Below, one piece after another: positions 9,087 to 17,920 of a DNA stretch of 64,000 nt. The notes under the pieces are model-generated. The model made no database searches and had not been told where the DNA came from. It saw nothing but the letters and a program-made list of their open reading frames with translations. Source of the stretch: Corallococcus interemptor. Lineage in GTDB: Bacteria > Myxococcota > Myxococcia > Myxococcales > Myxococcaceae. The translations under genes and the position numbers were made by a program. The DNA is taken from assembly GCF_003668875.1 (NCBI RefSeq), contig NZ_RAWM01000024.1, positions 1 through 64,000 on the forward strand. The letters run 5' to 3'. How positions within the stretch are numbered: the stretch's first letter is position 1; every line of letters begins with the position of its first letter.

Positions 9087-10403
9087 ATGAAGGCGTGCCT
9101 GCTCCTGGTTGGACTGGGGGTAGTGGTGCGGCTCGCGCTGGCGCTGGGAACGGACGTCTACTTCGACGAAGCCTATTACTGGCAATGGGCCCGGCATCTC
9201 GCATGGGGATATTTCGACCATCCGCCGATGGTGGCGTGGCTCATCGCCGCGCTGGGCATCCGGGGGACGGCGCTCCTGTGCGGGCTGGGGACGGGCGTGG
9301 CGGTGTGGGGGCTGGCGCTGGACGTGTACCGCTCCCGCGACGCGGCCTGGCGAGCCGTGGCGCTGTGGAGCGCGGTGCCGGTGGGCATCCTCTCCGGAGT
9401 CTGGGCGACGCCGGACTCGCCGATGCTGTTGTTCTGGTCGCTGGGGTTGTGGGCGCTGTACCGGGAGAAGTGGGTGCTGGCGGGGCTGACGTGTGGCCTG
9501 GCGCTCTTGTCGAAGTATCCGTCCGTGCTGCTGGGATTGGCGTTCATGGTCGCGGCGCTGCGGGCGCGCAGGCTGCCGGCTGGGGCGTGGGTGACGGCGG
9601 GGCTGGGGTTGTTGTGCTTCCTGCCGGTGGTGTTGTGGAACGCGAGCCATGACTGGGTGGGGTTCAAGTTCCAGCTGAACCACGGCCTGGGTGGGCGCGG
9701 AGGCTGGGCGACGTTCGGCGAGTACGTGGCGGGGCAGTTCGCCATGGGCGGGCCGGTGCTGTTCCCGCTGGCGCTGGTGTACGCGGTGCGAGGCCCGAGG
9801 GAGCAGTTCCTGCTGCGAGTGGCGGCGGTGATTCCGCTGTTGTTCTTCGGGTATGCGGCGGCGCGGACGCGGGGCGAGGCGAACTGGCCCGCAGCGGCGT
9901 ACGTGGCTGCATGCATCGGCGTGGCGGGGATGCGGCCGGTGTGGCAGCGCGCGGCGGCGTGGAGCGGGATGGCGGTGGTGCTGGCGGTGACGTCGCACCT
10001 GTTGTTCCCGGTGCTCACGTTCGAGCGTGACGTGGTGCTGGCGAGGACGCACGGCTGGGGAGTGCTGGAGCGGTTGAGGGCGCCGGAGCAGCTGTTCCCG
10101 GGCATGGCGCCGGGTCCCACGCCGATTTACGCGCCCACGTACCAGCTGGCGTCACAGCTGGCGTACGCGACGGGCGCGGAGACGGACACGGTGGGCCCGT
10201 CCCGGCGCAAGAGCCAGTACGACCTGTGGCCCGAGCTGGAGTTGAAGCCCGGTCAGGACGTGCTGTGGTGCTCGGAGACCGGAGCGGGGCCGCCAGAGGA
10301 ACTGGTGCAACGCTTTGGTTCCGTGGAGGGCCCGGTGAAGCTCACGGGGGTCTTCCGGGGACGAAGGCTGCACACGTTCACGGTGTGGCGGCTGGGGAAT
10401 TGA
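9087..10403 (+). CDS. Polyprenyl-phosphate sugar-dependent glycosyltransferase, GT39/GT83 (ArnT-like) type
   Basis: The 438-residue, multi-pass membrane protein has the first-loop acidic pair of the GT-C fold (Asp27-Glu28 in VYFDEAYYWQW) followed by HPPMVAWLIA, the classic signature of dolichyl-phosphate-mannose-like and ArnT-like transferases. It probably moves a sugar from a polyprenyl phosphate to an envelope acceptor on the outer face of the inner membrane. The ATG at 9087 is favoured since an earlier start would add a non-hydrophobic Ser/Pro stretch before the first membrane helix. Its stop at 10401-10403 directly abuts the stop of debris on the other strand, at the edge of the low-GC island. 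Confidence 0.85.
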   Translation: MKACLLLVGLGVVVRLALALGTDVYFDEAYYWQWARHLAWGYFDHPPMVAWLIAALGIRGTALLCGLGTGVAVWGLALDVYRSRDAAWRAVALWSAVPVGILSGVWATPDSPMLLFWSLGLWALYREKWVLAGLTCGLALLSKYPSVLLGLAFMVAALRARRLPAGAWVTAGLGLLCFLPVVLWNASHDWVGFKFQLNHGLGGRGGWATFGEYVAGQFAMGGPVLFPLALVYAVRGPREQFLLRVAAVIPLLFFGYAAARTRGEANWPAAAYVAACIGVAGMRPVWQRAAAWSGMAVVLAVTSHLLFPVLTFERDVVLARTHGWGVLERLRAPEQLFPGMAPGPTPIYAPTYQLASQLAYATGAETDTVGPSRRKSQYDLWPELELKPGQDVLWCSETGAGPPEELVQRFGSVEGPVKLTGVFRGRRLHTFTVWRLGN

Positions 10404-10634
10404 CTACTCCGGGCTGAGGAACTTGTTCACGACCGGGTTGTCGTTGGAGTCCCAGCCCAACACGCCCAGGTACATGGCCCGGCGCCCTCCGTCATCGGTC
10501 TGCGCGTCGAAGTTCACCGGGCAGGGGCTACTGCCGCAAAGCCAGTCATCCGAGAAAGCAGGATGCGCCGTGCTCGAATCCGCAATGAACTGAAGGACAA
10601 CGTAAACTTCTGCAATCTCGGCCTTGGCTGCCAA
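10404..10634 (-). pseudogene. C-terminal remnant of an unidentified protein
   Basis: An open stretch encodes about 76 residues ending in VVNKFLSPE. The only start is a TTG with no ribosome site, and a stop sits four codons further upstream. It reads like the tail of a larger protein (two Cys, balanced composition, GVLGWDSNDNP) rather than a free-standing gene. It lies between the glycosyltransferase and RloB, 19 bases from the RloB stop. I infer that the 5' part was removed when the RloAB module arrived. It could instead be a genuine small protein. The family is not recognised. Confidence 0.35.
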
Positions 10635-10653
10635 CCGCCATTGTCAGGCAATG

Positions 10654-11307
10654 TTATTCCGATGGGACATCAAAACCTTCAGAGCCTTTCTGGATTGACG
10701 TCGTCAAAAGGTAGAAGCCGGTGGATGGATTACGACCAAGCTCGCCATCTTCTGCCGCCAACACGTCAAGCCGAGAAGCTCGTCTTACTGCATCCGCATA
10801 CCCCCGTTTAAACACCTCGAAATCAATGCTCTTATCGTAATCCCGAATAAAAGAACGCATCATCCTCTGCATTGAATGCCGATCTTGCATGCCTGGGTTC
10901 TCGCGAAAGTGCAGAAGAAGCCAGACTTCCACGCATGGGTTCGACACCGCAGCTTTGATACCGTTATCCCTAGCCAGTTGCAGAGCTTCAGCGACATGTG
11001 GGTGCACATCTATATCAAAGACGCACCACACTTCATCGTAGGCAAGGTTCTCATCTTCCTCTCTCACAGCCAACCTCTCGGCGCGAACCTTGAGTTCCTT
11101 AGCCTTTTGAGCAAGCGTGAGCGGAACGCCACGTTCACGCGCTATCTCCACGTCAACACGTGGGTTTCTGCACCATCTCCGAAACCCCATAATGTACTGA
11201 GGCTCGGTGTTCTGCCCTTCACACAGCACGAGGAGCCTGGGTTTTGGAGTTAAGCGCGGGGCACCACGGGCAGGTGGTCGACTTCTGTTTCTGCGAGTGC
11301 TGGACAA
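10654..11307 (-). CDS. rloB: RloB-like protein, TOPRIM-related partner of an ABC ATPase
   Basis: The 217-residue protein has a basic N-terminus followed by LLVLCEGQNTEPQYIMGF (Glu30, Glu35), VWCVFDIDVH (Asp98, Asp100) and SNPCVEVWLLLHF (Glu127). This is the RloB family pattern and fits a TOPRIM-like metal site. RloB is found next to RloA ATPases in restriction-modification and defence islands. It starts at TTG 11307 with an AAGGA ribosome site inside the end of rloA, four bases downstream of the rloA stop, so the two are coupled. Base composition is clearly lower in GC than the neighbours and codon use is relaxed, indicating recent transfer. A nuclease or toxin-effector role is inferred by analogy with PARIS and OLD systems. 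Confidence 0.82.
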   Translation of the reverse strand: MSSTRRNRSRPPARGAPRLTPKPRLLVLCEGQNTEPQYIMGFRRWCRNPRVDVEIARERGVPLTLAQKAKELKVRAERLAVREEDENLAYDEVWCVFDIDVHPHVAEALQLARDNGIKAAVSNPCVEVWLLLHFRENPGMQDRHSMQRMMRSFIRDYDKSIDFEVFKRGYADAVRRASRLDVLAAEDGELGRNPSTGFYLLTTSIQKGSEGFDVPSE

Positions 11308-11311
11308 GGGC

Positions 11312-12595
11312 TCATTCCTTCACTGGCGCAATTTCACCGAGAAAAGGGATGGCGCCATATCGCCCTTGAAGATATCCACGCTCAAGGTTCTCTTCCTTCC
11401 TGGGTTTGTAGTCAGTCAGAGGGTAGATCCGTGAAGTACCGCTTTCATCCTTCTCGGCAAGCCAGATTTGGTCTCTCCGCAGAGGCGCTTCCCCCAGAGT
11501 AGTCCCCAAGAGATTGGTGTCGTGGGTTGTAAAAACAAGCTGAGCATTCTTGGGATTCAACTTTGAATCATTAAACTGGCGAACAATATGCAACCCGAGA
11601 AGTGGATGCAGGCTGGCTTCAAGCTCATCAACAACAAGGACACCGCCGGTCCAGAGTGTCTCCAAAATATGTGGAGCGAGCCTGACCAGCGTGAGTGTTC
11701 CTTGGGACTCCTCTTCAAGAGGAAGCCATGCATCATCGTTACCGGCTTGGTGCTGTAGGAAAAGACGAACTCGCCTTGCCCGCCGGGCTCTGACGCTTGA
11801 GCCATCATCTTCTTCTACAGAAACCTTCAGGTCGACTATGCCAACATCCGCTGCTTGAAGTAGGGCTCGGAGGGCGCCGATGCGATCATCCGCAACGGGG
11901 GCGGTCGCAGAGAGTTCCTGCTGTTCGGTCGTTGGTACAGGTGTCATGGAGCGAGACAGCCACGTTTCCGAAACATCTTGCACAGTTCGACGACGGACCC
12001 CGAGATTTGCAACGCGCACTTGGCGAAACCAGCCATAAAGTGGAGTGAGCTGATCATGCCGATTCTGAGCTGCAGCTGACAAGAAGAGTGCGTTGGGGCG
12101 TGTTACCTGCTCCACGAGTTTGTTCTCGCCGTGCAGGTGTTCCCCGAACTTAAAATTATCGCCCTCTCGTTCGAACAGGACTTGCTTGCGGCCATGCGGC
12201 CATGCGTGCAGCCACTCTTCTAGGAAGCGGTCGTCGTCGGCAACAAACCCATACTGGTAACGGATCTCGCCGTTGACAAATGTCACCTCAAATAATGATG
12301 GCTCCTGAGATTTGATGCCCCATGCAAATGGGTCTCTCGGAACGCCCCCTTCTGGGGGCCAAGCCCTATGGGAATGCACGACCGCATTCCGCATGAACTC
12401 AATCCCGGAAACCACATTACTTTTGCCACTTGCATTCGCTCCGTACACGGCGGCGACCGGTAACAAGGGTTCCGAGTGCCCCTGAATCACACGGAGACGT
12501 GGGTCGCCATCCGTTCCGATCCTGCCCGCCTCCATCGTGAGCACCTGCTCATCTTGCACGGAGCGATGATTCTCGAGCCTGAATTCGATGAGCAT
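11312..12595 (-). CDS. rloA: RloA-like ABC/AAA-class ATPase
   Basis: The 427-residue protein has an N-terminal FRLENHRSV strand, a Walker A at 52-59 (GANASGKS) and a Walker B plus D-loop region around Asp323-Glu324 (VLVVDELEASLHPLL). It is the OLD/RecF-like ATPase type with a large insert between the motifs (AAA_15/AAA_21). The ATG at 12595 was chosen over GTG 12601 because an AGGAGGT ribosome site lies eight bases upstream. It is followed by rloB after four bases. Such ATPase/TOPRIM-like pairs act as phage sensors that release or activate an effector. The specific trigger cannot be read here. Confidence 0.83.
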   Translation of the reverse strand: MLIEFRLENHRSVQDEQVLTMEAGRIGTDGDPRLRVIQGHSEPLLPVAAVYGANASGKSNVVSGIEFMRNAVVHSHRAWPPEGGVPRDPFAWGIKSQEPSLFEVTFVNGEIRYQYGFVADDDRFLEEWLHAWPHGRKQVLFEREGDNFKFGEHLHGENKLVEQVTRPNALFLSAAAQNRHDQLTPLYGWFRQVRVANLGVRRRTVQDVSETWLSRSMTPVPTTEQQELSATAPVADDRIGALRALLQAADVGIVDLKVSVEEDDGSSVRARRARRVRLFLQHQAGNDDAWLPLEEESQGTLTLVRLAPHILETLWTGGVLVVDELEASLHPLLGLHIVRQFNDSKLNPKNAQLVFTTHDTNLLGTTLGEAPLRRDQIWLAEKDESGTSRIYPLTDYKPRKEENLERGYLQGRYGAIPFLGEIAPVKE

Positions 12596-12701
12596 CAGCA
12601 CTACCTCCTAGTGGGTAAATAGGGCTTTCAGGGCCATTTTCGCAAGTTTCCTGCACATAGCGCCCTCAGCCCCCCCTTATTTCCCAATTTGGAGGTCCGC
12701 C

Positions 12702-12857
12702 CTAGAGAGCAGGCGACCAGTCGGTGAGCCGGTAACTGTCGGTCCCGGGTCGGTATTCGGTGCCCCTTTCGATCTACCAGCGGGTTCACGCGGACCAGTC
12801 AGCGAGGTAGCCCAGGATGGCCGGCCTGGACCTCCGAGTCGATGAAGCTGGGGCCAT
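12702..12857 (-). pseudogene. Decayed short reading frame with two nonsense codons
   Basis: Upstream of rloA one minus-strand frame stays protein-like from an ATG at 12857 to a stop at 12702, broken by TGA at 12786-12788 and TAG at 12774-12776. The readable end (IERGTEYRPGTDSYRLTDW) looks like real coding sequence. I cannot name the family. A mobile-element or accessory-gene remnant is possible given its place in the low-GC island. The rest of 12,596-12,884 shows no gene. Confidence 0.3.
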
Positions 12858-12884
12858 AGGTGCTGACTTTGCCCGGTCCCGACC

Positions 12885-13277
12885 CTACCCTTTGAACATC
12901 TGAGGCTGTATCAACGAAGACAAATGAATATGAGTGCCCGGCGTTACGTAAAATTCAGCAGGGCCAAGCGTTGCGTAGTTACAGCAACAGTTCGTCATGC
13001 CGAACCGGCTCCCAGCTCGTACCAGCGTGCATTCAAAGTCCATCTTCACGTCCGCAAGCCACATGCCCCCCTGAAGAGCATGGCAGCTCCCCGCGCACTT
13101 CTCTAGGCAATAGGCCATGAGCTGCGAACTGCACCGCCAGGGGCCATAGTGGATGACCGTGCGGAACTGGCCTCCGCCAAGCACAGCCACGAGCGGCCCA
13201 ACCCACTTCCGCACCGAAGAAGAGGGCCCGGGTGCCGGGCCTTCGGCACAAGCCCCGAGAAACAACGCTCCGAGCAA
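12885..13277 (-). CDS. Cys-rich putative lipoprotein of unknown function
   Basis: The frame encodes about 130 residues with a lipobox-like LFLGAC at the very start and seven further Cys residues, including a CCC run, in a body with several Trp and Gly-Gly residues. It resembles small secreted Cys-rich proteins of myxobacteria, but I have no function for it. The only start in frame is TTG at 13277. It leaves a signal peptide without a basic n-region, and a second frame overlaps with a more normal N-terminus. The 5' end may therefore be frameshifted or the start misplaced. No ribosome site is evident. It sits between the RloAB module and the biosynthetic operon. Confidence 0.45.
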   Translation of the reverse strand: MLGALFLGACAEGPAPGPSSSVRKWVGPLVAVLGGGQFRTVIHYGPWRCSSQLMAYCLEKCAGSCHALQGGMWLADVKMDFECTLVRAGSRFGMTNCCCNYATLGPAEFYVTPGTHIHLSSLIQPQMFKG

Positions 13278-13347
13278 AGGATGATCACCGACCGAACGGA
13301 CAGATTCTCCTTCGAGGCCAGAGCCTGCACCCTACCTTATGGCATCG

Positions 13348-14250
13348 TCATCTGTGGGCGGCTCCCATCGAAGCCAGCAACAGCATGACGAACAGGAATG
13401 CGAAGTAGGTCCGGGCCGCCAAGCGCCCTGAGAGAACCCGGGGTCTGCGGTTCTTGAAGAACAGCGTCAGGTTGATCACCGCCATTCCCAGAGGCAGCAG
13501 GAAGAGCCCGCTCCGGGTCAGCCACAGGTAGAGGCCCACCGCTCCGGCCATTACGGTGAAAGCAATCACCGCGCTGGCCTTGGAGCCCACTTCGTCGCTG
13601 TAGAGCTTCTCCCCTGGCTTCGTCGTCCCGGGCCACGCGGTCTTCCGCATGACCTCCCAGTGCAGATACAGGAAGACCATGGCCAGGATGGCCAGCAGTC
13701 CCTGGGGATTCAGCGGTGTCCCCGTGCGCTCTGCATGCGCCACCCAGACGTAGAGGCCGTGGCCTACGTGCAGTTGGATGGCGATTCCGATCATCAGGAA
13801 CATGCTGCGCTGGTACGGCGCCCAATTCTTCTCCAGCCACCAGAGCACCAGGGCGTGCACCATGATGCCCAGCAGGATGGCGGCCCTTACCCAGGACACC
13901 GCCAGGTTCGTCCCGAGCAACACGGCCGCGTTGAGCCCCAACGCCACGTACAGGTCCCCGAAGGTGACGTCCCCTTTCGCCAGGCCCCGGTCCGGGTTGT
14001 GGACGAGGTCGTATTCGTAGTCGCGCAGCTCATCCACGATGCGCATGAAGTAGCCCACGCCGAAGATGCTCAGCGCGACGTGCAGCAGGTCCGGTGAGAA
14101 CGACAGTCCCCTGCCCCCGTTGAGCACTCCGAACATCCCGTCCAGGCTCACGCACCAGAGCGTGATGACCAGCAGGTAGAACAGCGGCGGGTAACGTTGC
14201 ACGGAGAAGCGCAGCGTTGCCCGGGCCCGCTCCATGACGGTCCTGCTCAT
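13348..14250 (-). CDS. UbiA-family integral membrane prenyltransferase
   Basis: The 300-residue protein is strongly hydrophobic with about eight or nine membrane segments. It carries the UbiA diphosphate-binding motif as Asp73, Asp77 and Asp81 (VDELRDYEYD) followed by HNPDRGLAKG, and a second conserved region HWEVMRKTAWP at 197-207 with Asp219 (YSDEVGSK). UbiA enzymes move a prenyl chain from its diphosphate to an aromatic or other acceptor inside the membrane. The ATG at 14250 overlaps the stop of the dikinase gene as ATGA, so translation is coupled. It is the last gene of the five-gene operon. The acceptor is unknown; a ubiquinone or menaquinone role is unlikely given the partners. Confidence 0.8.
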   Translation of the reverse strand: MSRTVMERARATLRFSVQRYPPLFYLLVITLWCVSLDGMFGVLNGGRGLSFSPDLLHVALSIFGVGYFMRIVDELRDYEYDLVHNPDRGLAKGDVTFGDLYVALGLNAAVLLGTNLAVSWVRAAILLGIMVHALVLWWLEKNWAPYQRSMFLMIGIAIQLHVGHGLYVWVAHAERTGTPLNPQGLLAILAMVFLYLHWEVMRKTAWPGTTKPGEKLYSDEVGSKASAVIAFTVMAGAVGLYLWLTRSGLFLLPLGMAVINLTLFFKNRRPRVLSGRLAARTYFAFLFVMLLLASMGAAHR

Positions 14251-16943
14251 GCCGCCACCAGCGTGACCGTGCCCGTGGAGCCGTCCACTCGGACCCTTGC
14301 TCCGTCAGGGATCCGCGTCGTCGCGTTCGCCACGCCCACCACCGTGGGGATTCCGAACTTCCGGCCCGCGATGGCTGTGTGCGACAGCATGCTGCCGCGT
14401 TCCACCACGATGCCTCCCGAGGCCAGCATCAGGAACAGCCAGCCCGGATCCGTCTCCTTCGCGATGAGGATGTCGTCCTTGCCCAGATTGCCCACTGCTC
14501 CCGGGTCCAGCACGATGCGCGCGTTGCCCTCCACGATGCCCGCGCTTGAACCGATTCCCTTGAACAGCGAGGTGTCGTCACTGGCCGCCTCCACCACCCT
14601 GGGGATTCCGTCCGCCACGCTTCCCACCGTGGTGAAGTCCCGTGGCGGCTGGCGGCCCTGGTTGTCCTGCTGCTCCCTGCGACGCAGCTTCGCGAGCTCT
14701 CCCAGGTTCCTCGTGACGCTCCGGCCCTCGAAGTGGTCCAGCACCTCGCGCATCGTGAGGTAATGCACGTCCAGCGGCGCAGCCAGCACGCCCCGCTCCG
14801 TCATTCGCTGCCCCAGCGCCGCGAACACCTTCTTGCTGAAACCGAAGAGCTGGCCTCTCCAGAACCGGCTGGTCTCGCGCAAGCCGATCACCGTCCTCAG
14901 CTTCTCCAGCAGCTGCTCGATGGCCAGCTTCCGCAGCGGATGTCCCTGGAGGAGCGTGGACAGCTGCGCCTCCGCCTCCGTGCGCCTCGCCCTGTCAGAC
15001 GCCCTCAGCTCCTCACGCGTGACGGACGTCCTCGCGTAGGACTGGACGACCCGCACCAGCTCCCACGGCGTGTCCCGCAGGTTCGGGCGCTCCATGTTCA
15101 GCTCCTGCACACCCCGGTCTCCGAACTCGCTCAGGTGCTCCCGGAAGGCCCGGGCGACTCCAGGCGGTACTTCCCCCTTGTCGATGCTCTTCCAGAGGGC
15201 TTCCGCCTCCCCCTCGTTGAAGCGCTTCGCCAGCGCCGGATCCGCGCGCACCATCTCCGCGAGCGCCACCGCGGAGAGCAGCGCGTGGGTGCCCGCGTCC
15301 GGCTTTCCTCCGCACATCAGGCCCACCAGCAACGCGCTCGGGTCCTCACCGGTCCACTTGAGCAACAGCCTGCGCGCCAACCCGAAGCACGAGTTGATGT
15401 ACCAATGGTTGATCAGCGTCAGCCCCCACCAGTTCCCCACCTCCGTCCAGACGCGCCGGAAGTGATGGATGAGGACCAGCGGGTCCTCCTTCTCCACCGG
15501 CAGCGCCCGGAGCCCCGCCAACGTCTGCTTCCACCATGTTTCGAATGCCTCGAAGTCACGCTGGAACGTCGCCGTGACGCTCAACGCTCCCAACGCCGAA
15601 CGGCCCAGGGCGTAGGCGTAGCTCGCGGTGCTGGGGAAGCTCTCACGGTGTCCCGGCAGCCGGATGACCAGTGACGCGTCCCGCTGGAGCACGTCCTCCA
15701 GGTCCCGCATGGACGTGGCCGCGATGAACGGGTTGATGCCATTGACGTGCATCAGGTTCGACAGCGAGTGGTAGACGCGCCCGTCGATGAACCCCAGCAT
15801 GTTCTGGAATGCGGGCGTCTGGTCGTGCAGGGCCCTCGCGTCCGCGCCCTTCATGCGGCGCAGCAGGTCGTAGAAGATGACCTCGTAGAAGTAGCTGGCC
15901 AGCGAGTACGTCAGCGGCGTCGTGACGCCCGGGAAGCTCTCCGACACGTTGCCGCAACCCCAGACGCGGATCTTCCGGAAGTCGAAGGCGATGGGCCTCG
16001 CCTGCAACACGTGCAGCGTGCCGTCCTCCGTGAAGGTGCCCTCGATGTCCTGGGGCATGCCGAAGCTGCGCTCGATGTCCTTCGCCAGCGTGGCCAGCCG
16101 CCTCAACTCTTCGTCCGTGAGGCACGGCGCGTCCCGCAAATGCTCCGGCACCGGCCGGCGGACCAGCTCGCCTCCGGGCTCCGGGTTCTCGCAGAGCATG
16201 TCCGCCTTGTGGCCCAGCTGCCGGTCGATGTGGCCCGTCTCCGGGTGGATGAAGTAGTGGTCCACTCCCACCTTCTCCTGGACTACTCCCTCCCCGATGC
16301 CGTGCCCCGCGACCACCAGCGTGCGCCGCTCCGTCGTCTTCGGGTCGCACGTGAAGGCCACGAAGGAACGGCGGCCCGGAATCATCCGCTGCACTCCCAC
16401 CGCCACCATGAGGCCCCGAACGTCGCGGCCCTGCGCCAGCCGGTAGATGAGCCCTTCCGGCGTGTAGGCGGAGGCCCAGCAGCGGCGGATGCGATTGAGC
16501 AACGTGTCCCTCCGCACGTAGAGGAACGTGGAGCTCACTCCCGCGAACGGATCCGTCTCCGAGTCCTCGCTCTCCTCCAGCGCGCGGCCCACCACGGAGG
16601 CGCGCACGGCCACCAGGCCTCCCTCTCCGAAGGTCCGGTCAAAGGCAGCCAGGATGGCGGCTTCGCGGTCCGCGCCCAGGGGGACCTGGAGGAAGAGCTG
16701 TTCAATCTCCTCCGCCACGCGGCGGATGTCCTGATGCGAGGTCCGGTCCACCGCCGTGGTGAGCCGGTCGATGGCGGCCTGGAGGGGCCTCGCCACCTCC
16801 TGGAACATCGTGATGGTGAGGCAGAAGAACTCGGGGACCGGGAAGCCGTGCCTCGCCAGGTGCTGCTGGCGCGCGAACTTCTGGCCGACGTACCGCGGAT
16901 CACCGGCCTCGGTCATGGAGACGAGCGGAAGGGGGGAAGCCAT
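14247..16943 (-). CDS. PEP-synthase/rifampin-phosphotransferase-like dikinase
   Basis: The 898-residue protein has an N-terminal ATP-binding PPDK domain (YVGQKFARQQHLARHGFPVP, GGLVAVRASVVG, MPQDIEGTF, HVLQARPI), a central domain unlike the TIM barrel of PEP synthase, and a C-terminal swivelling His domain with GSMLSHTAIAGRKFGIP (His855, the phospho-carrier). This order matches RPH-type dikinases, which phosphorylate a small molecule with the beta-phosphate of ATP. I infer that it phosphorylates an intermediate of the operon pathway, although a self-resistance role like RPH is possible. It starts 14 bases after the SDR gene with an AAGGA site, and its stop overlaps the UbiA start. Confidence 0.82.
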   Translation of the reverse strand: MASPLPLVSMTEAGDPRYVGQKFARQQHLARHGFPVPEFFCLTITMFQEVARPLQAAIDRLTTAVDRTSHQDIRRVAEEIEQLFLQVPLGADREAAILAAFDRTFGEGGLVAVRASVVGRALEESEDSETDPFAGVSSTFLYVRRDTLLNRIRRCWASAYTPEGLIYRLAQGRDVRGLMVAVGVQRMIPGRRSFVAFTCDPKTTERRTLVVAGHGIGEGVVQEKVGVDHYFIHPETGHIDRQLGHKADMLCENPEPGGELVRRPVPEHLRDAPCLTDEELRRLATLAKDIERSFGMPQDIEGTFTEDGTLHVLQARPIAFDFRKIRVWGCGNVSESFPGVTTPLTYSLASYFYEVIFYDLLRRMKGADARALHDQTPAFQNMLGFIDGRVYHSLSNLMHVNGINPFIAATSMRDLEDVLQRDASLVIRLPGHRESFPSTASYAYALGRSALGALSVTATFQRDFEAFETWWKQTLAGLRALPVEKEDPLVLIHHFRRVWTEVGNWWGLTLINHWYINSCFGLARRLLLKWTGEDPSALLVGLMCGGKPDAGTHALLSAVALAEMVRADPALAKRFNEGEAEALWKSIDKGEVPPGVARAFREHLSEFGDRGVQELNMERPNLRDTPWELVRVVQSYARTSVTREELRASDRARRTEAEAQLSTLLQGHPLRKLAIEQLLEKLRTVIGLRETSRFWRGQLFGFSKKVFAALGQRMTERGVLAAPLDVHYLTMREVLDHFEGRSVTRNLGELAKLRRREQQDNQGRQPPRDFTTVGSVADGIPRVVEAASDDTSLFKGIGSSAGIVEGNARIVLDPGAVGNLGKDDILIAKETDPGWLFLMLASGGIVVERGSMLSHTAIAGRKFGIPTVVGVANATTRIPDGARVRVDGSTGTVTLVAA

Positions 16944-16957
16944 GTCAGGGGATTCCT

Positions 16958-17920
16958 TCAGGAACGAAAGTCATTGAGCGCGCTTCGCAGGGCATCCACC
17001 GGAGACCTCGCCAACAGGTCCTCCGGCCCGAGCACCGCCGCGAGCCGCGAGACATCCAGACACTGGGATTGGGTCAGCAACTCCAGACGCTCCGACAACG
17101 CGCGGGCACGCCGGCTGGGGACTTCCCTCAAGGCCCTCGGCAACCAGGCCGGGGCACGGACCTTCACGGTGGCATCAGGCAGTCCCAGCCCCCGGGCCAC
17201 CGTGCCCAGGAACTCCCCGCGCAGCAGCGGGCGTGTGTACGCGGCGTTGAACGCCTGCTGCTCAGGCCTCGGCGTCTCCACCATCCGGCGCGCGAGCCTC
17301 CACAGGATGCGGCCCAGGTCATCCACGTCGATGACCGAGCACCCCACGGTGTCGCTCCCCATCTGCACTCCACGCCTCAGGAGCTTCACCATCGCGGGCA
17401 GGACGAACCGGTCCCCGCGCCCCAATAGAAACCGCGTACGAATCAGCGCCGCGTGCAGGCCCGTCCGCACCGCGTGCTCCGTGATGACCGCCTCGGCTTC
17501 CACGCGCGAGCGGGCCAGGGCGGTGACGGGCCGGAGCGGATGGTCCTCCTTCACGCCCCGGTGGGGGCCCGCGCCATACACGGACATGGAGCTGCCGAAG
17601 AGGACGCCCCGGCAGTCACCGGTGAGCCGCGACAGCAGCCGGCGCGTCCCGTCCACGTTGGTCCGTTCGTAGCCCGTGCCGTCGGTGTCCCGCTGCTTCG
17701 TGGCCAGGTGCAGGACGACGTACGGGTACGGCGGGAACAACGCGTCCGGGATGCCGTGCAGGTCTCCCCGCACGACGTGCACGCCGTCTCCCCAGTCGCG
17801 GCCGTCGGGCGAGCGCACCAGCGCATGCACGGGATGCTCCCCGCGCTGGAGCAGGAACGCCTGCCCCACCATGCCGGTCGCGCCCGTGAGCACGACGCCG
17901 AATCCGCCTACCAGACCCAT
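16958..17920 (-). CDS. NAD(P)-dependent epimerase/dehydratase-like protein with altered active site
   Basis: The 320-residue extended SDR has the Rossmann loop LTGATGMVG at 11-19, VVRGDLHG, LHLATK, and a GSSMSVYG serine region. The usual catalytic Tyr-x-x-x-Lys is replaced: the aligned stretch reads ALARSRVEAE, with Leu for Tyr and Arg for Lys. The protein may therefore bind a nucleotide without standard dehydrogenase chemistry, or act on a lipid-linked intermediate by another mechanism. It starts at ATG 17920, overlapping the end of the ICMT gene by 13 bases. An upstream extension of the frame is not supported because it runs through the ICMT gene. Confidence 0.8.
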   Translation of the reverse strand: MGLVGGFGVVLTGATGMVGQAFLLQRGEHPVHALVRSPDGRDWGDGVHVVRGDLHGIPDALFPPYPYVVLHLATKQRDTDGTGYERTNVDGTRRLLSRLTGDCRGVLFGSSMSVYGAGPHRGVKEDHPLRPVTALARSRVEAEAVITEHAVRTGLHAALIRTRFLLGRGDRFVLPAMVKLLRRGVQMGSDTVGCSVIDVDDLGRILWRLARRMVETPRPEQQAFNAAYTRPLLRGEFLGTVARGLGLPDATVKVRAPAWLPRALREVPSRRARALSERLELLTQSQCLDVSRLAAVLGPEDLLARSPVDALRSALNDFRS

